Below are positions 17,503 through 26,129 of a DNA stretch of 64,000 nt, piece after piece. The translations under genes were made by a program, and so were the position numbers. This DNA comes from Rhodospirillaceae bacterium. Its GTDB lineage: Bacteria > Pseudomonadota > Alphaproteobacteria > Rhodospirillales > Casp-alpha2. The stretch lies in contig JAERTE010000018.1 in assembly GCA_016845145.1 (NCBI GenBank), positions 62,001 through 126,000 of the forward strand, in the 5' to 3' direction. Each line of letters opens with the position of its first letter. Position 1 is the first letter of the stretch. The notes under the pieces are model-generated. The model had not been told where the DNA came from. It worked only from the letters and a program-made list of their open reading frames with translations, and did not search any database.

Positions 17503-18603
17503 ATGGGTAAGATTTCGCAGATCGAAGCACGTTTGTTCCGGGTGCCATTGGTCGAGGTTCTGAGCGATGCCAAGCATGGCGACCACACCCATTTTGAATT
17601 GATCACCGCGACGGTACGTTTGTCGGATGGAACTTCGGGTACGGGTTATACCTATACTGGGGGCAAGGGCGGGCGAGCAGTTTTGGCGATGATCGAAGAT
17701 GATCTTGCGCCGTTTCTCATTGGGCAGGATGCCGGAGAAGTGGAATCTCTCTACGAAGCGATGCAGTGGCACATCCATTACGTTGGACGGGGCGGCATCG
17801 CATCGTTTGCCATTTCTGCATTGGATATCGCGTTGTGGGATGCCCGGGGCAAGGTTTTGCAGCGACCGCTTTGGAAGATGGCGGGTGGCGCGTCGGATCG
17901 GTGCAAGGCTTATGTGGGAGGGATTGATCTGAATTTTTCTCTGCCCAAACTCCTGGATTCCATTCGAGGGTATCTGGCGCGTGGATTCAATGGCGTGAAA
18001 ATCAAGGTTGGTCAGCCGAGGCTGGAAGAAGACGTGGCGCGGGTAAAAGCCGTGCGCGAACTCATCGGCCCGGATGTTACATTTATGGTGGACGCTAACT
18101 ATTCGATGAGTGTCGACGAAGCCATAACCGCCGCGCGCGCCTTCAGTGCCTATGATATTCTCTGGTTCGAAGAGCCGACCATTCCAGATGACTACAAAGG
18201 CTTCGGGCAAATCGCAGAGGCGACGGGCGTGCCGTTGGCTATGGGGGAGAATCTTCACACGATTCATGAGTTTGAGTATGCATTCGATGATGCCAAGTTG
18301 GCTTTCATCCAGCCTGATGCCTCGAATTGCGGCGGTGTCACCGGATGGTTGCATGTGGCGGAACTGTCCAGGAAACACGGCATTCCTGTCTGCAGTCACG
18401 GCATGCAGGAACTTCATGTGAGTCTCGTGTCCGCCCAATCGAACGCCGGGTGGATTGAGGTTCACTCATTTCCGATTGATCAATACACCCACCGTCCGTT
18501 GGTGGTGGAAGATCACTTGGCCGTCGCGCCGAACGAGCCGGGTGTCGGTGTGGTTTTCGATTGGGACAAGCTCAATGCCGCGCATGATGGGTTGTCGGCT
18601 TAG
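17503..18603 (+). CDS. Enolase superfamily dehydratase, KxK-type mandelate racemase subgroup
   Basis: A 366-residue protein. K166-x-K168 (VKIKVG), metal ligands D197 (VDAN), E223 (FEEP) and E249 (GEN), and the D272/H299 dyad are all present, so it should be an active acid-sugar dehydratase or epimerase. The N-terminal half recalls talarate/galactarate dehydratases. Its link to dgoK/dgoA through the shared operator region suggests a galactonate-like substrate instead; the sequence cannot settle this. The ATG at 17503 has GAGGA upstream; a TTG at 17488 is an alternative start. Confidence 0.86.
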   Translation: MGKISQIEARLFRVPLVEVLSDAKHGDHTHFELITATVRLSDGTSGTGYTYTGGKGGRAVLAMIEDDLAPFLIGQDAGEVESLYEAMQWHIHYVGRGGIASFAISALDIALWDARGKVLQRPLWKMAGGASDRCKAYVGGIDLNFSLPKLLDSIRGYLARGFNGVKIKVGQPRLEEDVARVKAVRELIGPDVTFMVDANYSMSVDEAITAARAFSAYDILWFEEPTIPDDYKGFGQIAEATGVPLAMGENLHTIHEFEYAFDDAKLAFIQPDASNCGGVTGWLHVAELSRKHGIPVCSHGMQELHVSLVSAQSNAGWIEVHSFPIDQYTHRPLVVEDHLAVAPNEPGVGVVFDWDKLNAAHDGLSA

Positions 18604-18622
18604 CCGAAATTGGGGACGGGTG

Positions 18623-19303
18623 TTAACGCGCGCCGGCGTGGAGTTGAATTAATCCGGGGAGGAGGTTGCGCGATAGGTGGTCATGGATACGCTCGCGGAT
18701 CAGGTCTTCGTCATGGGCGAGTGCCGCATCCAGAATGCGTTTATGCTGTTCGATGTTTTCGGGAACGAACGTAAATTTGCTGTCACTGATGATCATTTGC
18801 TGACGGAAACGAAAATAAATGACTGCATGGGTTTCTTTTAAGACATCGGACTCACAAGCATCGATCAAGGTTTGATGAAATTCCTGCTCGGCGGCCGTCC
18901 ACAACGCCAGCAAGTTGCTTGTTTTCGGCCCGGTGTGAACCCGCGATTCGATGTGAGAGAGCTTGTGGTGTGCCGCCGACAATCGCGCCTCCCAGGCGAC
19001 GCCGCCGTTCCGGATCGAGAGGCATGCCCCTTCGCATTCGAGCATAATTCGAAACGTGGTCAGGTCGTGCTGTAATTCCGGCGATTGCCGGGGAAGGTGA
19101 AACCCGCGCCCTTCGTGATGATCGACAAGCCCCACCGTCGACAGGCGGAAGAGAATTTCACGGATTGTGGCGGCGGCGCAATCGTACTCGGTAGAAAAAC
19201 CCTGGGGTCGGAGCCTCTGTCCTGGCTCAAACTCTCCGTTGACGACGCGGTCGCGCAGGTTGTCGTAAATTGAGGCACTTGAATTCACTTTGATCCTACT
19301 CAC
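18623..19303 (-). CDS. GntR family regulator with FCD domain
   Basis: A 226-residue protein with a winged helix in about residues 8-70 (IYDNLRDRVVNGEF, then AAATIREIL) and an FCD ligand domain after it. It is divergent from the TRAP/dehydratase operon starting at 19474, so it is the probable regulator of that operon. The start is GTG at 19303; another GTG at 19288 has a better AGGA site and would remove five residues. Two inverted repeats lie in the intergenic gap. Confidence 0.88.
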   Translation of the reverse strand: MSRIKVNSSASIYDNLRDRVVNGEFEPGQRLRPQGFSTEYDCAAATIREILFRLSTVGLVDHHEGRGFHLPRQSPELQHDLTTFRIMLECEGACLSIRNGGVAWEARLSAAHHKLSHIESRVHTGPKTSNLLALWTAAEQEFHQTLIDACESDVLKETHAVIYFRFRQQMIISDSKFTFVPENIEQHKRILDAALAHDEDLIRERIHDHLSRNLLPGLIQLHAGAR

Positions 19304-19320
19304 GTTTCTTAATTCAAAAA

Positions 19321-19347
19321 TTTCGTGAAAACATTATAATCACGAAA
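19321..19347. promoter_or_regulatory. Long-spaced inverted repeat in the gntR/dctP promoter
   Basis: TTTCGTGA and TCACGAAA are perfect 8-bp arms around an 11-bp AT-rich spacer. The site sits 18 bp from the GntR start and upstream of a TTGACA at 19357-19362 that could be the -35 box of the TRAP operon. It may be the operator of the divergent GntR regulator. Confidence 0.45.
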
Positions 19348-19396
19348 ATCATTATATTGACAATACTGTTGACCGCATAACGCATTGCCGCTAGGT

Positions 19397-19411
19397 TTTT
19401 GTCGTACCAAA
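19397..19411. promoter_or_regulatory. Second FadR-type operator-like site before dctP
   Basis: TTTTGTCGTACCAAA differs at two positions from the core of the perfect palindrome at 17406. It lies 63 bp before the dctP start. It suggests that the regulator at 16597 also acts here, or that both GntR proteins see related sites. Confidence 0.4.
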
Positions 19412-19473
19412 CTTTAACAACTGTCCTGCGATCAAAAAATGGATCGGGGAATCTTCAACAGGGGAGGACTTAC

Positions 19474-20496
19474 ATGAGTCTCATCAAAAAACTGACCGTC
19501 GCTGCGTCGACGGCTGCGCTTGTCGCTGGGGTGGCCCTTTCGGCTTCCGCTGCGGAAACCAAGCTTCGCATTCAAACGCACTTCTCGCCGGAAACGCTCT
19601 CCGGTCAAATGGCCAAAGAATTCATCGAAGACATCTCCGCGATGTCCAATGGCGAAATCAAAGTGGAAATGTTCTACGCCTCTTCGGTGGTTAAGTCGGC
19701 TGAAACTTTCGACGCTGCCGCGACGGGTATTCTCGATTGTGACATGACGGGCGGCGCCTACCAGACCGGTAAAAACCCGGCGTTCCAGTTTGCCGGCGAT
19801 CTGATGGGCGGTTATCAGAACCCCTATCAGCAAATGGCATGGCTGCTGCACGGCGGCGGTTATAAGGCGGTCAACGATCTCTATAACGGTCACAACATGG
19901 AATTCGTCGGTTGGTGGATTCCGGGTCCCGAGTCGCTGTCTTCGACCAAGCCGATCCGCAACGTCGCTGACTTCAAGAACTGGAAGTTCCGCTCGCCTCC
20001 GGGCATGGCGACCAAAGTGTTCAGCAACATGGGCGCTTCTCCCATCGTGATGGATTTCAACGAAATCTTCACGGCGCTGGAAACCGGCATCATTGATGGC
20101 GCCGACGCCGCCAACCTGACCAACAACGTCGGCCTCGGCCTCTACGACATCGCTAAGCACACCAACTTCCCGGGTTTCCACTCCATGCCGGCTGACCACT
20201 TGGCCTGCCGCAAAGACATCTGGGACGCGATGCCTGCCGCTCACAAAGCGATCATGAAGGTCGGCATGCAAGCCTTAGCGCTTAAGAATGCCACCATTAA
20301 CGAGGTCAAGAACGCAGCAACGGCGAAAATGCTGCGCGCCAAAGGCGTGAACCTCTACGAATGGACGCCTGAAGAACTGGCCAAATACCGTGCCGCCGTT
20401 AAGGCCGGTTGGACCGAGTTCGCCACGACCCCGGAAGCCAAAGCGCTCTTGAAGAGCCACATTGACTTCCTGGTTGCATTGGGCGCCATGAAGTAA
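19474..20496 (+). CDS. dctP: TRAP transporter substrate-binding protein (DctP type)
   Basis: A 340-residue periplasmic binding protein. It has a Sec signal peptide (MSLIKKLTVAAS, hydrophobic core, cleavage likely after ASA-A near residue 26). The DctP fold follows, with the SPPGMATKVFSNMG segment that carries the carboxylate-binding Arg region. It delivers an organic or sugar acid to the DctQM membrane parts encoded at 21810 and 22658. AGGGGAGG precedes the ATG at 19474. An enolase-family gene separates it from dctQ, which is unusual. Confidence 0.93.
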   Translation: MSLIKKLTVAASTAALVAGVALSASAAETKLRIQTHFSPETLSGQMAKEFIEDISAMSNGEIKVEMFYASSVVKSAETFDAAATGILDCDMTGGAYQTGKNPAFQFAGDLMGGYQNPYQQMAWLLHGGGYKAVNDLYNGHNMEFVGWWIPGPESLSSTKPIRNVADFKNWKFRSPPGMATKVFSNMGASPIVMDFNEIFTALETGIIDGADAANLTNNVGLGLYDIAKHTNFPGFHSMPADHLACRKDIWDAMPAAHKAIMKVGMQALALKNATINEVKNAATAKMLRAKGVNLYEWTPEELAKYRAAVKAGWTEFATTPEAKALLKSHIDFLVALGAMK

Positions 20497-20528
20497 GGGG
20501 CTTTCCCTACTTTATCTAAGAGAAACCG

Positions 20529-20557
20529 CGGCAGGGCTGGGTTATCCCGCCCTGCCG
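20529..20557 (+). terminator. Strong hairpin after dctP, probable attenuator
   Basis: CGGCAGGGC-T-GGG pairs with CCC-GCCCTGCCG around a TTAT loop, followed by TAGTTTTCTC. It probably terminates part of the transcripts or protects the dctP message, giving more binding protein than downstream enzymes. Confidence 0.7.
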
Positions 20558-20617
20558 TAGTTTTCTCTGCCCCACGCATTCAACGAGAAACCCAATTGGC
20601 TTGCGAACCGGTGCGGG

Positions 20618-21784
20618 ATGAAAATCACCAAAATCACCAGCCACGTCCTTCAGTACGACCTGCCCGAGATGCTGGGCTATTCCCAGCAGTACTATTCGAA
20701 GCGCAGCGCGCATTTGGTCGAGGTCGAGACGGACGAAGGGATTACCGGGTGGGGAGAATGTTTCGGTCCTGGCAATGTGGCTTTGGCCAACAAGGGGATC
20801 GTCGAAAAAGTCATCCAGCCGTTGATATTGGATGGTGACCCGCTGGATCGCGATGTGATTTGGCACAAGGTTTACAATCTATTGCGCGACCACGGACAGA
20901 AAGGCATGCCTATGCAAAGCCTCTCCGGCGTCGATATCGCGCTGTGGGATATTGCCGGCAAGGTGGCAGGGCTGCCGCTATCGAAGATGATCGGTGGCTC
21001 GTTCCGCGACAGTGTTCCGGCTTATGGATACGGCATGATGCTGCGCCCCGAGCCCGTGAAGGAATTGGCGGCGCGTTTTAAGGATGAAGCTGCAGCTATT
21101 CGTGACATGGGCTATCAGGCGACCAAAATGAAAGTCGGGTTCGGCCCGAAAGACGATATTCAGTTGGCGAAGGCGGTGCGCAAAGGTGTCGGCGATGACT
21201 TCCGCTTTATGGTCGACGCCAACCATTGCTACACGACGAGTGACGCCTTTTACGTCGGTCGCGCGCTCGAAGAGCTAGACGCGTATTGGTTCGAAGAGCC
21301 TGTCGCGCCGGAAGACCTTGACGGCTATCGCGAGCTACGTGCCGGCCTCAAAGTCAACATTTCCGGCGGTGAAGCTGAGTTCAACCGCTGGGGGTGGCGG
21401 AGCCTGCTTGAGGCGCGCGGGCTGGATATCGCACAGCCTGAGGTTTGCGCCTTGGGCGGCATTTCGGAATATTTGCGCGTTCTGGCCCTTTGCCACGCGC
21501 ATTTCACGCCGGTCATCAATCATGTTTGGGGATCGGCAGTCGCAGTAGCGACCAATCTGCATCTGCTCGCGGCCATGCCGCCCATGCCGGGTGGTCTTCA
21601 CCCGTGGGAGCCGATGCTCGAATTTGACACGACGGACAATGCTTTCCGCGATAAGCTGCTTACCGATCCGCTGAATATCCAACAACAAGTCAAAAACAAC
21701 GGCGGACGGGTTTCGGTACCGACAGGGCCGGGACTGGGGGTGGAACCGGACCGCGATTTCATCCGTCACTATGAGATTACCTGA
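20618..21784 (+). CDS. Enolase superfamily acid-sugar dehydratase
   Basis: A 388-residue mandelate-racemase-group protein with K170-x-K172 (TKMKVG), metal ligands D200 (VDAN), E226 (FEEP) and E252 (GGEAE), and H302 (NHVWGS) as the second base. The residue that normally pairs with this His, an Asp in a QPD motif, reads Glu here (E275, AQPEV), a conservative change. It should convert the imported sugar acid to a 2-keto-3-deoxy acid for KdgK and Eda of the same operon. It lies between dctP and dctQ. The true substrate is unknown. Confidence 0.87.
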   Translation: MKITKITSHVLQYDLPEMLGYSQQYYSKRSAHLVEVETDEGITGWGECFGPGNVALANKGIVEKVIQPLILDGDPLDRDVIWHKVYNLLRDHGQKGMPMQSLSGVDIALWDIAGKVAGLPLSKMIGGSFRDSVPAYGYGMMLRPEPVKELAARFKDEAAAIRDMGYQATKMKVGFGPKDDIQLAKAVRKGVGDDFRFMVDANHCYTTSDAFYVGRALEELDAYWFEEPVAPEDLDGYRELRAGLKVNISGGEAEFNRWGWRSLLEARGLDIAQPEVCALGGISEYLRVLALCHAHFTPVINHVWGSAVAVATNLHLLAAMPPMPGGLHPWEPMLEFDTTDNAFRDKLLTDPLNIQQQVKNNGGRVSVPTGPGLGVEPDRDFIRHYEIT

Positions 21785-21809
21785 TCACTCGAGACAGGGA
21801 GGGGAGGAT

Positions 21810-22658
21810 ATGGATCAATCAACAGGCGCCGTGAAGGAATGGCTCATTCCATTCGCGTTTTTCATTTGTGCGGGGTGGGCGGTCTGGCATACGCCGGCCT
21901 ATCTGTTGGATTTCATTCCGCCAGCCAGCCAGAGTCTCTTCGACCAGATGAGCCAACTGCACCTTCGCAAGGACGTGACGCCCGGCATGCCGGGCCCGTT
22001 CGGCGGCTACGCGGATTTCCTCGATTGGACGGCGCTGATCCTGTTGCCGATATTTTTCGTGTGGGGCGTGCGAACCGTGAAAATCGCGTCCATGGAATAC
22101 CAAGACTGGCGCCCCATAGACCGGATTGCGTTGTTCATGGGCCGGTTGACGATGGTAATGATCATCTCCATGACCTCGGTCATGCTCTACGAGGTGTTCC
22201 TGCGCTACGCCTTGGAAGAACCCACGCTTTGGGCCAATGAACTGACGCTGTGGATCGCCGGGTACGTGTTTTTATTCGCCGGTTTCTATGCCATGCAGCA
22301 ACGCTGCCACATCAGGATTTTCCTGCTCTACGACGCCGTGCCCCGATGGCTGCAGCGGACCTTCGACATCATTTCGGCAACGCTCGTCGTCGTGTTCGCG
22401 GGCTTCCTGGTTTACGGCAGCTACATCCAGGTATTCGTGATCAAGTTCTACAAGTGGGAAATGTTCGGAACCGCCTTCGACCCGCCGATTCCGGCGACTG
22501 TCCAGCCGATGATCCTAATCGTCGTCGTGCTGGTCGCCGCACAGGCGGTCATCAACGTGATTTCCGACTGGAACCAAGAGCCGACGGTGCATACCGCCGC
22601 GGACGACATCGATGAAGACGAGCTTGAGGCCATCAAGCGCAGCGTGGGGGCAAAATAA
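21810..22658 (+). CDS. dctQ: TRAP transporter small membrane subunit (DctQ type), long form
   Basis: A 282-residue protein, longer than the usual 160-200. There is an extra hydrophobic helix near residues 10-32 and a further one near 68-82. The standard four-helix DctQ core follows (from about residue 105, including RYALEEPTLWANELT). The C terminus is acidic. It pairs with DctM, whose ATG overlaps its stop (ATAATG). The start at 21810 has GGGAGGGGAGG upstream; an ATG at 21771 lies inside the previous gene. Confidence 0.9.
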   Translation: MDQSTGAVKEWLIPFAFFICAGWAVWHTPAYLLDFIPPASQSLFDQMSQLHLRKDVTPGMPGPFGGYADFLDWTALILLPIFFVWGVRTVKIASMEYQDWRPIDRIALFMGRLTMVMIISMTSVMLYEVFLRYALEEPTLWANELTLWIAGYVFLFAGFYAMQQRCHIRIFLLYDAVPRWLQRTFDIISATLVVVFAGFLVYGSYIQVFVIKFYKWEMFGTAFDPPIPATVQPMILIVVVLVAAQAVINVISDWNQEPTVHTAADDIDEDELEAIKRSVGAK

Positions 22659-24286
22659 TGGACGTCGGTACAATATCAATCGTTCTGGTCTTGGGGCTTG
22701 TCATCCTCTTGGCCATCGGCATGCCTTTGGGTCTCGCGTCAGCGGTGCTGGCGCTCTTGGTCATGGTCATGAAATTCGAGCCCGGCTTACTGATGGACCC
22801 CATGTCATTTGGGGAAGGTCTGTTGACCGGAAGACCCGGGACCGGGCCACTTTATATCCTGACCCAGAAAATCTTCGATCTTCTAACGGAATACGTCCTC
22901 ATATCAGTCCCACTATTTATCTTCATGGCGGCTTTGCTGGAGCGTTCCGGGGTCGCCAAGGAAATGTACGATTCCCTCGATTTCTGGCTCAGCGGCACGC
23001 GCGGCGGCATTGCCATCGTCACGTCGCTGATGGCGGTGATCATGGCGGCCATGTCGGGGATCATTGGCGGCGAGGTGGTGCTCTTAGGCCTGATCGCGCT
23101 GCCGCAGATGTTGCGGCTGGGCTACGACCAGAACCTCGCTATCGGCACCATCTGTGCCTCGGGGTCATTGGGAACGATGATTCCGCCCTCCATCGTCTTG
23201 ATCATCTTCGGCCTCATCACCGAGACGTCAATCAAGGCCTTGTTCACTGGCGCCTTCATTCCCGGCGCCATGCTGGCGAGCTTTATCATCCTCTACATCA
23301 TCATCCGCACTCAGCTCAATCCGTCGCTGGCGCCGTTACCCGAGCGCGACCCGGATCAGCCGGCGGGATGGGAGAAAGCCAGTATTTTCGCTTCATTCCT
23401 GTCCATTGTGATGGCGGGTTTCGCGACGTTGCTGTTCGCGCGTGCGCTCTTCAATACGGTGATGGGTTACAACACCAACATGGGTACCGATGTTGAGCCG
23501 TTGTTCTTAGGTATGACCTATCACCTGCCGTACCTCGGCGGTGCGGCCGTGCTCGGCGTCGTGTTGGCGATGTTTGTCTTCGGACGCGAACGCGCCCGAA
23601 TCGGCTGGCGGCACGGAAAGGGATTGGTGGCGCCGTTGACCGTGGTAGGGATCGTTTTGGGATCCATCTACGGCGGCGTCACGGGCATTACGGAAGCGGC
23701 CGGCATGGGCGCGCTGGCGGTGTTCATCATTGCGGCGTTCCGCGGCGAGGCCTCTGTTGAATTGCTCTGGGAAAGCCTCATGCGGACCCTCAAATCCACC
23801 GGCACCATCCTATGGGTGACGGTCGGCGCCGCGGCTCTTGCCGGGGCCTATACGCTTTCCGGCGGTCCGTCCTATATCGCCAGCATGATCGTCGGCGCCG
23901 AAATGCCGACCATGGTGGTGCTGTTGACCATGATGGTGATCTTGCTGTTCATGGGCGCCTTCATGGATTGGGTCGGCATCGTGTTGCTGATCATTCCAGT
24001 GTTCCTGCCCATCGTGCAACGGCTGCCGATCGAGGAAATCGGCCTCATTGGCCAGCTTGATCCCAAGTACGTCGCCGTGTGGTTCGGGGTGCTGTTCTGC
24101 ATGAACATGCAGGTGAGTTTCTTGTCGCCGCCGTTCGGGCCTGCCGCTTTCTATCTGAAATCAGTGGCGCCGGCTCACATTTCGCTGACGGATATTTTCA
24201 AAGGCTTCCTGCCCTTTATCTGCATTCAGCTGGTGGCGTTATCCGTGATGCTTATATGGCCGTCAATCGTGACACTCTTGCTTTAA
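22658..24286 (+). CDS. dctM: TRAP transporter large membrane subunit (DctM type), long form
   Basis: A 542-residue permease of the DctM/ion-transporter superfamily with 12 or more hydrophobic segments and the conserved GTMIPPSIVLIIFG motif. It is about 100 residues longer than typical DctM, with an insertion around residues 225-330 (ERDPDQPAGWEK and following). Together with the long DctQ this marks a distinct TRAP subtype. It drives Na+-coupled uptake of the substrate bound by DctP. Confidence 0.92.
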   Translation: MDVGTISIVLVLGLVILLAIGMPLGLASAVLALLVMVMKFEPGLLMDPMSFGEGLLTGRPGTGPLYILTQKIFDLLTEYVLISVPLFIFMAALLERSGVAKEMYDSLDFWLSGTRGGIAIVTSLMAVIMAAMSGIIGGEVVLLGLIALPQMLRLGYDQNLAIGTICASGSLGTMIPPSIVLIIFGLITETSIKALFTGAFIPGAMLASFIILYIIIRTQLNPSLAPLPERDPDQPAGWEKASIFASFLSIVMAGFATLLFARALFNTVMGYNTNMGTDVEPLFLGMTYHLPYLGGAAVLGVVLAMFVFGRERARIGWRHGKGLVAPLTVVGIVLGSIYGGVTGITEAAGMGALAVFIIAAFRGEASVELLWESLMRTLKSTGTILWVTVGAAALAGAYTLSGGPSYIASMIVGAEMPTMVVLLTMMVILLFMGAFMDWVGIVLLIIPVFLPIVQRLPIEEIGLIGQLDPKYVAVWFGVLFCMNMQVSFLSPPFGPAAFYLKSVAPAHISLTDIFKGFLPFICIQLVALSVMLIWPSIVTLLL

Positions 24287-24302
24287 GGGAGAAACAGAAA
24301 CC

Positions 24303-25319
24303 ATGAAAGCAGCTTACTACACGGGTGACAGGACGTTTGCGATCGAGAGCGTCCAGCCGCCCGCGCCGGGACCTGGAGAAGTTGCCGTCGATGTTGCGTA
24401 TTGCGGCGTTTGCGGCACCGACCTGCATGCCTACTTGGGCCACATGGATGCGCGGATCGGGTTCCACCGCATCATTGGCCACGAGATGTCTGGCGTCGTG
24501 CAGGCGCTGGGTGACGGCGTCGATGATATGGAACTCGGCGAACATGTGGTGATCCGTCCGCTGGATGCTTGTGGCGAATGCCCGGCGTGCGATGCCGGCC
24601 ATACGCACATATGCCACAACCTGAAATTCTTGGGGGTGGATACGGACGGCGCGTTCCAGCAACGATGGTGCGTGCCGCGCCACACGGTGCATCGCATTCC
24701 CGAAGACCTGCCATTGGAGTTCGGTGCGTTGGTCGAACCGGTGGCTGTCGCGTGCCACGATGTGCGCCGTTCCAGGCTGGCCGCTGGTGAGGATGTCTTG
24801 GTCATTGGTGGCGGACCCATCGGCATGCTGATCGCCATGGTCGCGGGGCAGGCCGGTGCCAATGTGACGCTTTCCGAGGTCAGTGAGCAGCGGCTCGAAT
24901 TCGCTAAGTCCCAAGGCTTTCAAACGCTTAATCCCAAAGAGACCGATGTTGGCGCCGCCATGTATGAAAAAACCGGCGGCAAGGGAGCCGATGTGGTGTT
25001 CGAAGTGTCGGGCACGCAACCCGGCGTAGACACCATGACCGAAGCGGTATCGGCGCGTGGGCGCATCGTCATGGTCGCCATCCATGCCGAAAAGCCACAA
25101 GTGGACATGTTCAAGTTCTTCTGGCGTGAGATCGAGCTTTTGGGTGCCCGGGTCTATGAGGCCGAGGATTTCGATGATGCCATTGACCTGATCGCCAAGG
25201 GTGGGATCGATTGCAAGGCGATCATCACCGACGTGCGTGACCTTGATGACATCAAGTCCGCGTTTGATGCGCTGACCACCAATCCGCAGGCCATGAAAAG
25301 CCTGATTAAGTGTTCCTAA
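24303..25319 (+). CDS. Zinc-dependent medium-chain dehydrogenase
   Basis: A 338-residue MDR protein with catalytic zinc ligands C38 (GVCGTD) and the GHE His/Glu pair. Structural zinc Cys residues are in CGECPACDAGHTHIC, and the cofactor motif is GGGPIGML. It resembles L-threonine/sorbitol/galactitol-type dehydrogenases. It lies 16 bp after dctM and before kduD in the same operon, so it likely oxidises the sugar or a keto-sugar acid of this pathway. The exact substrate cannot be read. Confidence 0.88.
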   Translation: MKAAYYTGDRTFAIESVQPPAPGPGEVAVDVAYCGVCGTDLHAYLGHMDARIGFHRIIGHEMSGVVQALGDGVDDMELGEHVVIRPLDACGECPACDAGHTHICHNLKFLGVDTDGAFQQRWCVPRHTVHRIPEDLPLEFGALVEPVAVACHDVRRSRLAAGEDVLVIGGGPIGMLIAMVAGQAGANVTLSEVSEQRLEFAKSQGFQTLNPKETDVGAAMYEKTGGKGADVVFEVSGTQPGVDTMTEAVSARGRIVMVAIHAEKPQVDMFKFFWREIELLGARVYEAEDFDDAIDLIAKGGIDCKAIITDVRDLDDIKSAFDALTTNPQAMKSLIKCS

Positions 25320-25331
25320 GGAGACTTAGAC

Positions 25332-26102
25332 GTGTCTGTGTTGAATGAGTTTTCCTTGGAAGGAAAGGTTGCGCTGGTAACTGGCTCCAAACGCGGCATC
25401 GGAAAGGCCATGGCCGTGGCGTTGGCTGAAGCGGGCGCCGATATCATCGGCGTCAGTGCATCGCTCGAAGCCGAAGGCAGTGCATTGGAGCAAGAGGTCC
25501 AGGAGGCCGGTCGGAATTTCAAGGGCTACGCCTGTGATTTTGGTGACCGACAAGCGCTCTATGCGTTTATTGAACAGGTTAAGTCAGATTTCCCGGTTAT
25601 CGACATCCTCGTCAATAACGCGGGTACCATCCTGAGGAAGCCAGCAGCCGAGCATCCTGATGAATATTGGGACAAGGTGCTGGAAGTCAATCTCAATGCC
25701 CAGTTTGTACTGTCGCGCGAGATCGGCAAAGAGATGGTGGCGCGTGGGTCCGGTAAGATCATCTTCACAGCCTCGCTGCTGACGTTCCAGGGCGGCATCA
25801 CGGTGCCGGGTTATGCGGCCTCCAAAGGTGGCATCGGTCAACTGACTATGGCTTTAGCCAACGAGTGGGCAGGCTCGGGTGTCAATGTAAATGCGATTGC
25901 GCCGGGTTACATACGAACCGACAATACACAGGCATTGCAGGACGATGCCAGCCGCAGTCAGTCGATATTGGAGCGCATTCCCGCTGGCCGGTGGGGCGAG
26001 GCGGAGGACTTCGCCGGGCCGGTGGTGTTCCTGGCCTCGAACGCATCCAATTACGTCAACGGCGCCACGTTGCTGGTCGATGGCGGTTGGATGGGGCGGT
26101 AG
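25332..26102 (+). CDS. kduD: 2-dehydro-3-deoxy-D-gluconate 5-dehydrogenase-like SDR
   Basis: A 256-residue SDR closely resembling KduD along its length. It shows FSLEGKVALVTGSKRGIGKAM, NNAG, the Ser of ASLLTFQGGI, YAASKGG with Tyr and Lys, the IAPGYIRTDNT segment and a C-terminal VNGATLLVDGGW. KduD interconverts 2,5-diketo-3-deoxygluconate and KDG, which would feed KdgK of this operon. The start is GTG at 25332 after AAGGAG. Confidence 0.85.
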   Translation: MSVLNEFSLEGKVALVTGSKRGIGKAMAVALAEAGADIIGVSASLEAEGSALEQEVQEAGRNFKGYACDFGDRQALYAFIEQVKSDFPVIDILVNNAGTILRKPAAEHPDEYWDKVLEVNLNAQFVLSREIGKEMVARGSGKIIFTASLLTFQGGITVPGYAASKGGIGQLTMALANEWAGSGVNVNAIAPGYIRTDNTQALQDDASRSQSILERIPAGRWGEAEDFAGPVVFLASNASNYVNGATLLVDGGWMGR

Positions 26103-26129
26103 CGCATCCCAATCTATAAAGGAAACGAC

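Noticed and set aside
17428..18465. 345-codon minus-strand frame
   Set aside because: Shadow of the enolase-superfamily gene at 17503, which has all catalytic residues.
22612..23496. 294-codon plus-strand frame overlapping dctM
   Set aside because: Shifted frame of the DctM gene; its His/Arg/Gly-rich product is typical of a shadow.
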